Shown: positions 55,062-64,000 of the stretch, in pieces
Numbering within the stretch: the first letter of the stretch is position 1
Layout of the letters: each line of letters starts with the position of its first letter
Origin: Geminocystis sp. NIES-3709
GTDB taxonomy: Bacteria; Cyanobacteriota; Cyanobacteriia; Cyanobacteriales; Cyanobacteriaceae
Assembly: GCF_001548115.1 (NCBI RefSeq)
Contig: NZ_AP014821.1
Span: 3,661,262-3,725,261 of the forward strand
Direction of reading: 5' to 3'
DNA: 64,000 nt
The notes under the pieces: generated by a model
The model's input: the letters and a program-made list of their open reading frames with translations, nothing else
What the model was told of the DNA's origin: nothing
Databases searched by the model: none
Made by a program: the position numbers and the translations under genes

Positions 55062-57638
55062 ATGATATTGCAAAAAATCTCGCAAGATAATCCTAAATCA
55101 ATCGATCGAGTTTCCCCAATTTTTATTATTGTATGTCTAATATTAATTTGGAGCTTAGGTTTTGTAATTGATAGAATTTGGTTTAGTTTAGATAATACGA
55201 TACCTGCTTGGGATCCTGCGGAATATCTCAATGGGGTAATGTTGTATAAAGAAGCCTTTAAAACGCCTCATTTTTTTGATGGTTCTTGGTGGCGACAATT
55301 GTGGTTATTATCAAATAAAGTTCCCCCTTTAATGTATATTATTACATCTCCATTTTTCTTAACTTTAGAACCAAGTGTTGATCATGGAAATCTAGTTTTA
55401 TCTTTATTTAGTTTAATTTTATTAATTTCTATATTTTTTCTGGGAGTCTTATTTTTTAATTCAAAAATTGCTCTATTTGCTTGTTTATTAGTCCAATTAA
55501 TCCCTGCTTTATATCGTTATCGTCTTGAATTTTTATTAGATTATCCCCTCACTGTAATTGTTACTTTTAGTTTCACTTGTTTAACTTACTGGTATTTTAC
55601 TAAACCTCAATCCTCATGGTGGTTTGCTATTTTATCAGGAATTTCTTTTGGGTTAGGAGTAATGTTAAAACAAACTTTTGCATTTTTCCTTTTTTTACCT
55701 GTTATTTTTGCTTTTATCTCTCTTTTTATATATAAAAAGTGGTATAAATTAACGCAATTAATTGCTAGTTTTGTTGTTTCTATTTTTATCTTTTTTCCTT
55801 GGTATCGGACTAATTGGTTATTAATTTTTACTTCTGGAAAACGAGCCACGATAGATTCTGCTATTTTAGAAGGGGATCCACCATTAAATACTCTAAAGGC
55901 TTGGACTTTTTACGGAGAAGTCTTACCCTATTTATTATCATGGCATTTACTAATTATACCTTTAATTTGTTTAATCTATTTACTTCTTAAATTTTATACA
56001 AATAGAAACAATAAATATAAAAATATTTGGGCTTATATTCAAGATAATTTTTACCAAAATAAAAATAATATAAAATCTAAAAATAAATACTCATTAACAA
56101 TTTTAATTACAATTTGGTTAGGGATGTTTTTACTAGGAGGCTATTTATTATCATCTTTAAATATGAATAAAGATGCTCGTTATATTTTACCATTATTACC
56201 CGTATTAAGTTTAATTTTATCTGCATTAACTTTTAGTTATCAAAATATTGGAGCAACTATTTTTAAAATATTTACACTGTTATTAGCTTTATTATTAATG
56301 ATATTTAATTTATTTCCTTTAGGTGGTGAATTTTTAACGAAAAAACTTAGTCCTGAAATGCAAAATTTTCCCTATATGGGAGAAAAATGGGCAACTCCGA
56401 TGGTTATTCCTAGCACGATCGAAATTACTCCTTATCTAAGATCTAATATTGGTGTTTTGCCTTCAACTCCAGAAATTAATCAACATAATATTTCTTTTTA
56501 TGGTGCAATTCCTAATTTTCAAGTATTCGGAAGACAAGTAGGAGTTAGAGAAAAAGAAGTGAGTAAAGATGTTCATTCTATGGAATGGTTTTTATTGAAA
56601 ACTGGTATTCAAGGTTCAATTCCTGAAGCCCAAAAAAAGACTGTCGAATTAGTTGAAAATAGCGAAAATTTTTATATTGTTAATCAATGGCTATTGCCAG
56701 ATAATAGTGAATTAAACTTATATCGCCGCAAACTACCTTTTAATGAAGTTTTAACTTTAAATACTAACAATAGTAAAGTTAAATTAGATGAAATAACTGT
56801 CCCAGAAATCTTCCCATCAGGTCAACCTATTCCTATTACTTATAAATGGTCTGGCTCGTGGGAAAATTTATATAATGGAATCGTAATTTTAGATTGGCAA
56901 TCTTTAGAAAATCAAGATAAATGGACTCATGATCATCATATTGCGATGGGAAATTTACACCCTAATAATGTTTCTTTAGAGCAAATTAATCAAGATTTTC
57001 AAGTTATCGAAAATACTGCTATGTTTCCGCCTAATTCTCTCACAGAAGGAGATTATATTTTAGAAGCTAAATATCTCAACTATGGCACTGGAGAAACTGA
57101 AAAAATTATTATTCCAGAAATAAAAGTGACGATCGATAATGAAGCAGAAATTACCGTAAAAAGAGAATTAGATTTAGTCTCTCAAATTAGTCAATTTGCT
57201 CCTAATTTATCTCAAGGAATTGAAGGTTTAACTCCTGTATTTGCAGAAGTTACTCGTATCAATCAATATGATCCCACTCAAGACTATCTCAAAGTAACAC
57301 AAAAGGTGATGGAATATCGTCTGCAAACGGAAACTAACTTAGACTATCTCTATACGTTACTTTTATCTCAAGTGTTACAACAAAAAGTTGATAATGCGAT
57401 CGAGACTGCTCAAAAATTGGTATCGCTAAATCCAGAAAATCCTTTTAACCACGCCTATTTGAGTTTTCTGTATCTCTACGACTGGAAAGGAAAAGAAGGA
57501 GAAAAAGCCTTACAACCAGCCTTAGAAATTAAACCAGATGTAATTGAGTTTCAATATCTTAAAGGAGTTAGTGCCTTGATGCAGGGTAATTTATGGCAAG
57601 TATGGAAATTTTATAGGCAATTATATATAACTGACTAG
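55062..57638 (+). CDS. GT-C (family 39-like) glycosyltransferase with C-terminal TPRs
   Basis: The 858-residue protein has about 10-12 membrane helices (residues about 20-425) of the PMT/ArnT-type GT-C fold. The first loop has PAWDPAEYLNG, where the acidic residue is the likely catalytic base. A beta-rich extracytoplasmic domain (about 430-720) and short C-terminal TPR-like helices (about 730-850) follow. It should transfer sugar from a polyprenyl-phosphate donor outside the membrane. Acceptor and sugar are unknown. The TPR tail is unusual. Confidence 0.78.
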   Translation: MILQKISQDNPKSIDRVSPIFIIVCLILIWSLGFVIDRIWFSLDNTIPAWDPAEYLNGVMLYKEAFKTPHFFDGSWWRQLWLLSNKVPPLMYIITSPFFLTLEPSVDHGNLVLSLFSLILLISIFFLGVLFFNSKIALFACLLVQLIPALYRYRLEFLLDYPLTVIVTFSFTCLTYWYFTKPQSSWWFAILSGISFGLGVMLKQTFAFFLFLPVIFAFISLFIYKKWYKLTQLIASFVVSIFIFFPWYRTNWLLIFTSGKRATIDSAILEGDPPLNTLKAWTFYGEVLPYLLSWHLLIIPLICLIYLLLKFYTNRNNKYKNIWAYIQDNFYQNKNNIKSKNKYSLTILITIWLGMFLLGGYLLSSLNMNKDARYILPLLPVLSLILSALTFSYQNIGATIFKIFTLLLALLLMIFNLFPLGGEFLTKKLSPEMQNFPYMGEKWATPMVIPSTIEITPYLRSNIGVLPSTPEINQHNISFYGAIPNFQVFGRQVGVREKEVSKDVHSMEWFLLKTGIQGSIPEAQKKTVELVENSENFYIVNQWLLPDNSELNLYRRKLPFNEVLTLNTNNSKVKLDEITVPEIFPSGQPIPITYKWSGSWENLYNGIVILDWQSLENQDKWTHDHHIAMGNLHPNNVSLEQINQDFQVIENTAMFPPNSLTEGDYILEAKYLNYGTGETEKIIIPEIKVTIDNEAEITVKRELDLVSQISQFAPNLSQGIEGLTPVFAEVTRINQYDPTQDYLKVTQKVMEYRLQTETNLDYLYTLLLSQVLQQKVDNAIETAQKLVSLNPENPFNHAYLSFLYLYDWKGKEGEKALQPALEIKPDVIEFQYLKGVSALMQGNLWQVWKFYRQLYITD

Positions 57639-57662
57639 GTGTTAGGTTTTAGGTATCAGGTT
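57637..57662. repeat. Left inverted repeat beside the four-helix-bundle gene
   Basis: AGGTGTTAGGTTTTAGGTAT plus CAGGTT. Its reverse complement starts AACCTGATACC and ends AACACCT, matching the right repeat at 58081-58113 at both ends. Confidence 0.65.
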
Positions 57663-57664
57663 GA

Positions 57665-58042
57665 ATGAAAATGATTGAAGTAAAAAGTTATCGAGATTTA
57701 ACAGTTTGGCAAAAATCAATGGATTTGGTGGTGAGATGTTATCAATTAACTTCTCAATTTCCCAAAACTGAAATTTATGGGTTAAGTAGTCAAATACAAA
57801 GAGCGGCGGTTTCAATTCCTGCAAACATTGCAGAAGGAAAAGGAAGAAATCATTTGGGAGATTATATCCGTCATCTTTCAATTGAGAATGGTTCACTCAA
57901 AGAACTAGAAACTCATTTGATGATTGTTGGGCGATTAGGCTATATCAAACAGGAAGAATTAAAAATCCTATTAAACAAATGTGAAGAAATTGGCAGAATG
58001 TTACATAGTTTAATGTCAAAACTAAGTCAAAAGAAAAAATAG
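57665..58042 (+). CDS. Four-helix-bundle protein (S23/IVP family)
   Basis: The 125-residue protein matches the four-helix-bundle family linked to 23S rRNA intervening sequences (SYRDLTVWQKSMDLVV, RAAVSIPANIAEGKGR, ENGSLKELETHL). Its relatives also include Avd of diversity-generating retroelements. There is no known enzyme activity; nucleic-acid binding is inferred. It is bracketed by inverted repeats (57637-57662 and 58081-58113), which suggests a mobile cassette. Confidence 0.9.
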   Translation: MKMIEVKSYRDLTVWQKSMDLVVRCYQLTSQFPKTEIYGLSSQIQRAAVSIPANIAEGKGRNHLGDYIRHLSIENGSLKELETHLMIVGRLGYIKQEELKILLNKCEEIGRMLHSLMSKLSQKKK

Positions 58043-58080
58043 TAGTCAAAAGAAAAATAGTGAATTTTTTTTGATTTTTA

Positions 58081-58113
58081 AACCTGATACCCGACACCCG
58101 ATACCTGACACCT
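58081..58113. repeat. Right inverted repeat beside the four-helix-bundle gene
   Basis: AACCTGATACCCGACACCCG followed by ATACCTGACACCT. It is inverted relative to 57637-57662, sharing AACCTGATACC and the ACACCT end. Confidence 0.65.
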
Positions 58114-58199
58114 CAAATCAAATTAACAAAAATTAATATTATCGATCGATCTCATGGTAGAATTTTTAACGGTAATTCCCAGAGAATCTAGCAGTCAAA

Positions 58200-58658
58200 G
58201 TGAGCAATTCCGACTCTACTCCCCTAACCACGATCGATCAACCTAACGAAGTTGAGAGTAATATACCAGAACAAAAAGGAGATTCCATGAAAGAGTTTTA
58301 TCAACTCCGAAATAATCTCTTGATAAGCACTATTTCGATCTCTGTAGTTAGCTTTATCTTAGTATGGTGTTTTTATAGCTTAAATACTAGCCTAAATTAC
58401 CTATTGGGAGCTTGTTTTAGCTTAGTTTATGTGAATATGTTGGCGAGGGAAGTAGAAAAGATAGGTAAATCAAAAAAAAAGATTGGTGCTACACGACTCG
58501 CTATTTTCGTTGGTTTAATTATTGTTGCCACTCAAAGGGAACAATTACAAGTGATTCCGGTTTTTCTCGGTTTCATGACTTACAAAGCCGCTATTCTTTT
58601 TTATATTTTACCCAGTAGTTTATTGGGCAATCTAAATAAATCAGAGAAAAATGGCTAA
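58200..58658 (+). CDS. atp1: ATP synthase subunit I (Atp1)
   Basis: The 152-residue protein heads the ATP synthase operon. It has four predicted membrane helices (from about residue 36), matching the small AtpI-type assembly protein. In other bacteria it helps c-ring assembly. The frame opens with GTG at 58200; an ATG at 58287 would give 123 residues and keep all helices, so the start is uncertain. It lies 50 bp before atpB. Confidence 0.85.
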   Translation: MSNSDSTPLTTIDQPNEVESNIPEQKGDSMKEFYQLRNNLLISTISISVVSFILVWCFYSLNTSLNYLLGACFSLVYVNMLAREVEKIGKSKKKIGATRLAIFVGLIIVATQREQLQVIPVFLGFMTYKAAILFYILPSSLLGNLNKSEKNG

Positions 58659-58708
58659 TTTTATGATAAATTGTCAAAGATTCCTAAAATCAGGAAAAAT
58701 CTTGTTCA

Positions 58709-59464
58709 ATGGAACTTGCAAACACAATAAACTTACTCAACTCTGTTAACTTAGCGGCTATCGAAGTTGGAGAACATTTTTACTGGGAGATCGGTAAATA
58801 CAAAGTACACGGACAAGTATTTCTCGTCTCTTGGTTCGTAATCGGTGTTCTTCTTGTCGCTTCGATCGCAGCTACTCGAAATATCCAAAGAATCCCCACT
58901 GGTTTCCAAAATTTCATGGAATATGTGTTGGACTTCTTGCGCGGTTTAGCTAAAGATCAAATCGGTGAAAAAGAATATCGTCCTTGGGTACCCTTTATCG
59001 GCACATTATTTTTATTCATATTTGTGTCTAATTGGTCAGGTGCGTTAATTCCTTGGAAGTTGATCGAAATCCCCGAAGGAGAATTGTCCGCTCCTACTGT
59101 TGACATCAACACCACCGTAGCATTTGCTTTATTAACATCCTTAGCGTACTTTTATGCCGGTATTAGTAAAAAAGGCTTAGGTTACTTTGCTGACTATGCT
59201 CAACCTTCACCTATCATGGTACCATTCCGTGCTATTGAAGACTTTACTCGCCCTCTTTCCCTAAGTTTCCGTTTATTCGGTAACATCTTAGCGGATGAAT
59301 TGGCGGTAGGAGTATTAGTTTTCCTCGTACCTCTAATTGTTCCTTTACCCTTAATGATCCTAGGGTTATTTACTAGCGGTATCCAAGCGTTAATCTTCGC
59401 TACCCTAGCGGCTTCTTATATCGGAGAAGCAATGGAAGGTCACGGAGAAGAACACCACGACTAA
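58709..59464 (+). CDS. atpB: ATP synthase F0 subunit a
   Basis: The 251-residue subunit a (also called atpI in cyanobacteria) forms the proton half-channels. The essential arginine is in [15 protein letters not shown]. It has about five membrane helices, and the final region is [25 protein letters not shown]. Standard length. Confidence 0.96.
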   Translation: MELANTINLLNSVNLAAIEVGEHFYWEIGKYKVHGQVFLVSWFVIGVLLVASIAATRNIQRIPTGFQNFMEYVLDFLRGLAKDQIGEKEYRPWVPFIGTLFLFIFVSNWSGALIPWKLIEIPEGELSAPTVDINTTVAFALLTSLAYFYAGISKKGLGYFADYAQPSPIMVPFRAIEDFTRPLSLSFRLFGNILADELAVGVLVFLVPLIVPLPLMILGLFTSGIQALIFATLAASYIGEAMEGHGEEHHD

Positions 59465-60008
<544 letters not shown>

Positions 60009-60060
60009 TAAGTTAATTAGAACTAGGATAACCCAAAGCAAAAGATTCAGGTATTAGGTA

Positions 60061-60104
60061 TTAGGTTTTTAATGGAGTTATTAACAACCCCTCCTAAAAC
60101 CTAA
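60061..60104. repeat. Nine-base inverted repeat between c and b' genes
   Basis: TTAGGTTTT (60061-60069) and AAAACCTAA (60096-60104) can pair. The left arm belongs to a TAGGTAT/TAGGTTT heptamer array (60048-60069). No T run follows, so it may be an mRNA processing or attenuation structure instead of a full terminator. Confidence 0.5.
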
Positions 60105-60198
60105 ACGCTGAATAAAATAGACAATTGCAGTAATACTCCTAAGCATAATTGCAGATTAGAAAAACGGAACAAATAAATTCTGCCCCCTGAGTCAAACT

Positions 60199-60678
60199 AT
60201 GATGACACAATGGATTTTATTAGCGGCGGAAACCGCAGAAGGAGGCTTATTTGATTTTGATGCTACTTTGCCTTTAATGGCAATCCAGTTTTTACTGTTA
60301 GCAACCATACTCAATGCCCTTTTATACAAACCTTTAGGTCAAGCCATTGACGATCGAGCTACTTACGTTCAAGATCAATTGGTTCAAGCCAAAAATAAAA
60401 AAGAAGAGGCTTTAGCCCTCGCTCAACAATATCAACAAGAATTAAAAGAAGTCCGTAAACAATCCCAAAGCATTATCAGTACCGCTCAATCTGAAGCCCA
60501 AAAAATTGTATCTGATCAAGTTCAGAAGGCACAGCAAGAAGTAATTGCTGAACGTCAAAAAGCATCAGAACAAATTGAAGGAGAAAGAGTAGCGGCTTTG
60601 AGTGCTTTAGAGCAAGAAGTGACGGTTTTAAGCCGACAAATTCTTGAGAAAGTGATCGGACTTGAATTCGTTAAATAA
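60199..60678 (+). CDS. atpG: ATP synthase F0 subunit b'
   Basis: The 159-residue b' subunit (atpG or atpF2 in cyanobacteria) has an N-terminal membrane helix (about 22-45, [21 protein letters not shown]) and a long charged coiled coil forming the peripheral stalk with b. The presence of b' beside b is characteristic of photosynthetic bacteria and plastids. Confidence 0.94.
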   Translation: MMTQWILLAAETAEGGLFDFDATLPLMAIQFLLLATILNALLYKPLGQAIDDRATYVQDQLVQAKNKKEEALALAQQYQQELKEVRKQSQSIISTAQSEAQKIVSDQVQKAQQEVIAERQKASEQIEGERVAALSALEQEVTVLSRQILEKVIGLEFVK

Positions 60679-60691
60679 CAAGGTTAACAAG

Positions 60692-60724
60692 AAACAGAGA
60701 GTTATATTTGATTCTCTCTTGTTT
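60692..60724 (+). terminator. Hairpin between b' and b genes
   Basis: AAACAGAGAG (60692-60701) can pair with CTCTCTTGTTT (60714-60724) with one bulge, followed by a short T/C-rich tail. Within an operon this is more likely a partial attenuator or mRNA-end structure than a full stop. Confidence 0.4.
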
Positions 60725-60763
60725 TCCTTCTATGGATAAGCCTAATTCTACTAAAGATTAATT

Positions 60764-61288
60764 ATGGTGACTTTATTTTATCTAGCCACTGAAGAAACTG
60801 CAGGCGGATTTGGTATAACTTCAGATATTCTCGGTTCTAACGTTATTAACCTAGTTGTAATAATTGGGTTGTTATTTGTCTATGGTGGAAAATTCATAAG
60901 TAATTTACTTACAGAAAGACGCAATAGAATTGCTGAGGAAATTCAAGAAGCAGAAAATACAGCCAGTTTGGCTGCAAAGGCTTTAGCTGAGGGAAAAGAA
61001 AACTTAAACAAAGCTCAAGCAACAGCGAAACAAATCAAATCCGATGCAGAGTCCACCGCCGAGAAATTACGGGCGGAAATTTTGGCTCAAGGACAAAAAG
61101 ACATTGAAAGAATGAGAGCTACTGCTGTGCAAGAGTTAGACTCCGAAAGAGCTAAAGTAGTAGCGGGTTTAAGAAAAAGAATTGCTGTATTAGCCTTAGA
61201 AAAAGCAGAACAGCAGTTAAAAGAAACTTTGACTGATGAAGTGCAAGGTAAGCTCATTAGTCGTGCGGTTGACCAATTAGGAGGTTAA
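60764..61288 (+). CDS. atpF: ATP synthase F0 subunit b
   Basis: The 174-residue b subunit has a membrane helix (about 28-48, VINLVVIIGLLFVYGGKFI) and a long coiled coil. It pairs with b' to connect F0 to F1 through the delta subunit. It ends four bases before the delta start. Confidence 0.95.
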   Translation: MVTLFYLATEETAGGFGITSDILGSNVINLVVIIGLLFVYGGKFISNLLTERRNRIAEEIQEAENTASLAAKALAEGKENLNKAQATAKQIKSDAESTAEKLRAEILAQGQKDIERMRATAVQELDSERAKVVAGLRKRIAVLALEKAEQQLKETLTDEVQGKLISRAVDQLGG

Positions 61289-61292
61289 ATTT

Positions 61293-61844
61293 ATGCAAAG
61301 TGCTATTACCGCCGAAGTAGTAGAACCTTATGCTGAAGCCCTAATGTCTCTAGCTCAACAAAAAAATATTACTGATGCGATCGGTGATGATGTCCGTTCT
61401 TTATTGACATTAATCCAAGAATCTCCAGAATTAAAAACTTTTTTAGCTAGTCCATTGGTGAAAGCTGAGGATAAAAAAGCTGTTATTAAACAAGTCGCCG
61501 GAGAGCAAATCAATCCCTTTTTGCTCAACTTTTTACTTTTATTAGTGGATAAAAAACGTATTGGCTTTATCGAAGGAGTTTGTAGTAAATATCTCGAAAT
61601 CCTCCGTAAGTTGAATAATATAGTTTTAGCTGAAGTTACCTCCGCAGTAAGACTGTATGAGGGTGAAGCTGAAAAATTAGTCACTAAAATCAAAAATATT
61701 ACTGGAGCGACAGGGGTTGAAATTCAGACTAAAATCGATCCAGACATCATTGGTGGTGTAATCATCAAAGTCGGTTCTCAAGTTTATGACGCTAGTCTTA
61801 AAGGACAATTACGTCGTATTAGTCTTAATGTACTTGGCATTTAG
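61293..61844 (+). CDS. atpH: ATP synthase F1 subunit delta
   Basis: The 183-residue delta subunit (atpD in cyanobacterial usage) has an N-terminal six-helix domain (YAEALMSLAQQKN) and a C-terminal domain (DPDIIGGVIIKVGSQVYDASLKGQL) that is highly conserved. It links the stalk to F1. It is translated closely after atpF (four-base gap). Confidence 0.95.
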   Translation: MQSAITAEVVEPYAEALMSLAQQKNITDAIGDDVRSLLTLIQESPELKTFLASPLVKAEDKKAVIKQVAGEQINPFLLNFLLLLVDKKRIGFIEGVCSKYLEILRKLNNIVLAEVTSAVRLYEGEAEKLVTKIKNITGATGVEIQTKIDPDIIGGVIIKVGSQVYDASLKGQLRRISLNVLGI

Positions 61845-61997
61845 GTTTCCTAGTATCGACTTTAGTCGTAAAACGTTAAAGCTCTTGAGAGCTAACTACA
61901 AACAATAGTATCTAAAAACAATCAACCCTCAAAGGTTTAGTAAAAACGATCAATTGTATTAACAAGCAAACTTTTAAATATAAGTCGCTAAAAATAA

Positions 61998-63509
<1,512 letters not shown>

Positions 63510-63522
63510 TTTAATGAATTTT

Positions 63523-63545
63523 AGGTGGGTATTTATTGCTCACCT
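63523..63545 (+). repeat. GGTGGG-type hairpin after atpA
   Basis: AGGTGGG (63523-63529) pairs with CTCACCT (63539-63545) with one wobble. It is a diverged copy of the hairpins at 20986 and 35976 but lacks a T run, so it would not stop transcription fully before the gamma gene. Confidence 0.4.
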
Positions 63546-63633
63546 TACTTCTTGAAATATTCAGAATAGGATTAGTTAATGCCGTAATAAATATCATTTG
63601 AGTTCAGAGTTCGATAGATAACATTACGGTTTT

Positions 63634-63669
63634 TAACTGTCAACTGTCAACTGTCAACTATCAACTGTG
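63634..63669. repeat. TCAACTG heptamer tandem repeat
   Basis: About five TCAACTG units with one variant (TCAACTA) lie just upstream of the gamma gene. They are STRR-like short tandem repeats. Confidence 0.8.
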
Positions 63670-63679
63670 AATTAAAATT

Positions 63680-64000
63680 ATGTCTAATTTAAAAGCGATA
63701 CGCGATCGCATTGACTCGGTAAAAAATACAAAAAAAATTACTGAAGCCATGCGGCTAGTGGCGGCGGCGAAAGTTAGAAGAGCTCAAGAACAAGTTACAG
63801 CTACCCGCCCTTTTGCGGATACTTTAGCCCAAGTTCTTTATGGCTTACAAAATCGTCTCCGCTTTGAAGATGTGGACTTACCTTTACTCAAAGAAAGAGA
63901 AGTTAAAACTGTTGGTTTATTCGTCATTACAGGCGATCGTGGTTTATGTGGTGGCTACAATACGAATGTAATAAAAAAAGCTGAACAACGGGCGGCGGAA
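63680..64000 (+). CDS. atpC: ATP synthase F1 subunit gamma (partial, 5' end)
   Basis: The first 107 residues are present (start [21 protein letters not shown], then [13 protein letters not shown]), matching the gamma subunit, the rotating central shaft of F1. The gene runs off the window. In cyanobacterial usage it is atpC; other bacteria use atpG. The reading frame is open to the edge. Confidence 0.95.
   Translation, partial: MSNLKAIRDRIDSVKNTKKITEAMRLVAAAKVRRAQEQVTATRPFADTLAQVLYGLQNRLRFEDVDLPLLKEREVKTVGLFVITGDRGLCGGYNTNVIKKAEQRAAE

Overview
The window comes from an AT-rich cyanobacterial chromosome. The evidence is a thylakoid NDH-1 subunit (ndhN), the ARC6-type division protein Ftn2, the NblS/Hik33 sensor kinase, a nitrate transport operon whose NrtC carries the fused NrtA-like domain, an ATP synthase operon with both b and b' subunits, and abundant HIP1-type GCGATCGC/CGATCG words. 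Codon use, low G+C and heptamer repeats of the TTAGGNN type between genes fit a unicellular Geminocystis/Cyanobacterium-like genus. That genus guess is inference.

Layout. 0-9 kb: the end of one coiled-coil gene and a complete relative, an SDR oxidoreductase, a superfamily I helicase, an AlkB-type dioxygenase, uppS, ftn2 (minus strand) and speD with a good sigma70 promoter and a long leader. 9-16 kb: a decayed Uma2-type remnant, an orphan DppC-like permease, two TerD proteins (minus strand), a YqiJ/NfeD-like plus flotillin pair with a small membrane protein, and ispF. 16-26 kb: menE with an overlapping Slr1339-like gene and ndhN (minus strand), a DUF4912 protein, an ABC ATPase, a NYN/YacP nuclease, a complete IS630 element that needs a -1 frameshift, a TPR protein and pyrE. 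26-36 kb: a CAT-anticodon tRNA, a CNNM/CorC transporter, a 1225-residue predicted outer-membrane barrel protein with five 48-residue repeats, then two secreted proteins built from the same unfamiliar module (one copy and four copies) with a MazF/PemK toxin-antitoxin pair and 26-bp direct repeats between them. 36-42 kb: nrtABCD. 42-52 kb: aas, a YlqD protein, an ABC ATPase, an LPG-synthase-like membrane protein, nblS, a DUF4340 protein, a PHP phosphoesterase, a MITE-like element, and nadD with an NrtR-type regulator. 52-58 kb: an IS701-family insertion sequence, a membrane-anchored helical protein, a GT-C glycosyltransferase, and a four-helix-bundle gene between inverted repeats. 58-64 kb: atp1, a, c, b', b, delta, alpha and the start of gamma, all in one direction.

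Most of the window is housekeeping. The most unusual part is 28.1-35.95 kb, where a repeat-bearing barrel protein is divergent from a single-module and a four-module secreted protein. No function is claimed for these; their shared architecture, paired cysteines and identical C-terminal ending make them the best candidate for an undescribed surface system. A second interesting theme is small mobile or repetitive DNA: a MITE whose ends match the IS701 element at 52.1 kb, inverted repeats around the four-helix-bundle gene, and 26-bp repeats on both sides of the toxin-antitoxin pair.
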